Assembly: GCA_934555855.1 (NCBI GenBank)
Contig: CAKTFL010000106.1
Coordinates: 1-7,245 of the forward strand
Reading direction: 5' to 3'
From: an uncultured Sphingomonas sp.
Lineage (GTDB): Bacteria > Pseudomonadota > Alphaproteobacteria > Sphingomonadales > Sphingomonadaceae
Length of the DNA stretch: 7,245 bases
Position numbers and translations under genes: made by a program. This document shows, in pieces, positions 6,368 through 7,245 of this stretch. The notes below the pieces were generated by a model. It was given only the letters and a program-made list of their open reading frames with translations. It had not been told where the DNA came from and ran no database searches. How positions within the stretch are numbered: position 1 is the stretch's first letter; each line of letters opens with the position of its first letter.

Positions 6368-6401
6368 AAAAAGCCTCCCCCGACGGTCACCGGAGGAGGC
6401 T
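6368..6401 (-). terminator. Rho-independent terminator of metK
   Basis: On the minus strand, AGCCTCCTCCGG and TCGGGGGAGGCT pair into an approximately 12-base GC-rich stem with two G-T wobbles and a six-base loop. A run of five T (A at 6368-6372 on the plus strand) overlaps the stem's end. It begins 24 bases after the metK stop, the expected place for metK transcript termination. The other direction has no T-run, so it acts on one strand only. Confidence 0.88.
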
Positions 6402-6425
6402 CGTTCGCTCGACCGTGTCGCCGGT

Positions 6426-7245
6426 TCAGGCGGCGACCGCGGCCTTGAGCTGGTCGACCAGATCGGTCTTTTCCCAGGTGAACAGGTCGCCCGTCGCCTC
6501 GCGGCCGAAATGGCCATAGGCGGCGGTCACCGAATAGATCGGCGCGTTCAGCTTCAGATGCTCGCGAATGCCCTTGGGCGTCAGGCGGACGAGCCGGGGC
6601 AGCGCGGCCTCCAGCTTCGCTTCCTCGACGGTGCCGGTACCGTGCAGGTCGACATAGACCGACAGCGGCTCCGCGATGCCGATCGCATAAGACAGCTGGA
6701 TCGTGCAGCGCTTGGCAAGGCCCGCCGCGACCACGTTCTTGGCGAGATAGCGCGCGACATAGGCGGCCGAGCGGTCGACCTTGGTCGGGTCCTTGCCGCT
6801 GAACGCGCCGCCGCCATGCGGAGCCGCACCACCATAGGTGTCGACGATGATCTTGCGGCCCGTGACGCCCGCGTCGCCGTCCGGCCCGCCGATCTCGAAC
6901 GCGCCGGTCGGGTTGATGTAGATCGCGGTCCCTTCGGTGACGAAGCCGGCCGGCAGCACGTCCCTCATCACGCCCAGCACGTAATCGCGCAGCTCCGCGT
7001 ACTTGCCGGCGTCGGCATTGTCGCCCTTCTCGCAATAACCGCGCTTGTGCTGCGTCGAGACGACCAGCGCGGTGGCCTTGACCGGCACGCCGTTCTCATA
7101 TTGCAGCGTCACCTGGCTCTTGGCGTCGGGCTCCAGGAACGGCGCCGCTCCCGAATGGCGGTCGGCGGCCATGCGCTCCAGGATCTTGTGGCTGTAATAG
7201 AGCGTGGCGGGCATGTAGCCGGGCGTCTCGTCGGTGGCATAGCCG
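6426..7245 (-). CDS. metK: S-adenosylmethionine synthetase (methionine adenosyltransferase), 5' end outside window
   Basis: MetK makes S-adenosylmethionine from methionine and ATP and works as a cytosolic oligomer. The window holds about 272 C-terminal residues; the frame stays open at the right edge, beginning [15 protein letters not shown]. coli MetK is 384 residues, so roughly the first 110-120 residues are missing. Recognisable family segments in order are [56 protein letters not shown], the glycine-rich [30 protein letters not shown], and a C-terminal AAYGHFGRE followed by FTWEKTD. These are intact, so the enzyme should be active. The internal ATG at 7214-7212 is not the real start, since conserved family sequence continues upstream of it. 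The gene ends in a strong intrinsic terminator and is followed by the unknown gene rather than directly by trmB. Any leader or riboswitch lies beyond the window. Confidence 0.97.
   Translation of the reverse strand, partial: GYATDETPGYMPATLYYSHKILERMAADRHSGAAPFLEPDAKSQVTLQYENGVPVKATALVVSTQHKRGYCEKGDNADAGKYAELRDYVLGVMRDVLPAGFVTEGTAIYINPTGAFEIGGPDGDAGVTGRKIIVDTYGGAAPHGGGAFSGKDPTKVDRSAAYVARYLAKNVVAAGLAKRCTIQLSYAIGIAEPLSVYVDLHGTGTVEEAKLEAALPRLVRLTPKGIREHLKLNAPIYSVTAAYGHFGREATGDLFTWEKTDLVDQLKAAVAA

Noticed and set aside
6334..7035. 233-residue Arg/Gly-rich frame on the minus strand overlapping metK
   Set aside because: It is an out-of-frame reading of metK and crosses the metK terminator; its composition is typical of a high-GC shadow frame.

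Overview
The window looks like chromosomal DNA of a sphingomonad-type alphaproteobacterium (Sphingomonas or a close relative). This is inferred from the high GC content, an HWE-family sensor kinase paired with a single-domain response regulator of FAT GUY type, and clear metK and trmB genes. Six coding regions are well supported, and a seventh is seen only as its first 18 codons.

Layout. At the left edge (1-55, minus) is the start of an exported protein, with a ribosome binding site and a signal-peptide-like N-terminus. A 165-base divergent intergenic region (56-220) follows. Then comes a two-gene plus-strand signalling operon. The first gene is a 1208-residue soluble multi-sensor HWE histidine kinase with six PAS-like domains and one GAF-like domain (221-3847). 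The second is a 123-residue receiver-only response regulator whose start overlaps the kinase stop (3840-4211). One base further on, trmB (tRNA m7G46 methyltransferase, 4213-4893, minus) converges on it. Divergent from trmB is a PAP2-type phosphatase-like gene (4958-5590, plus). It meets head-on an unrecognised membrane-associated protein (5617-6216, minus), which has clearly lower GC than its neighbours. A roughly 150-base region with inverted repeats (6217-6367) lies upstream of that gene. Next is a strong intrinsic terminator (6368-6401), which ends metK, the S-adenosylmethionine synthetase gene that runs in from the right edge (6426 to beyond 7245, minus).

How the genes relate. MetK makes S-adenosylmethionine and TrmB consumes it. 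They lie in the same orientation but are separated by the PAP2-like gene and the unknown gene, which looks like an interruption of an ancestral metK-trmB neighbourhood. The kinase and regulator form a compact phosphorelay module. By family resemblance it may feed the alphaproteobacterial general stress response (PhyR/NepR/EcfG), but nothing in the window shows the target.

The most interesting items are the long PAS/GAF sensor chain with its receiver-only partner, the low-GC unknown gene between metK and trmB with its structured upstream region, and the PAP2-like protein that lacks the usual Ser-Arg of its third catalytic motif. No mobile element, CRISPR array, tRNA or rRNA was seen.
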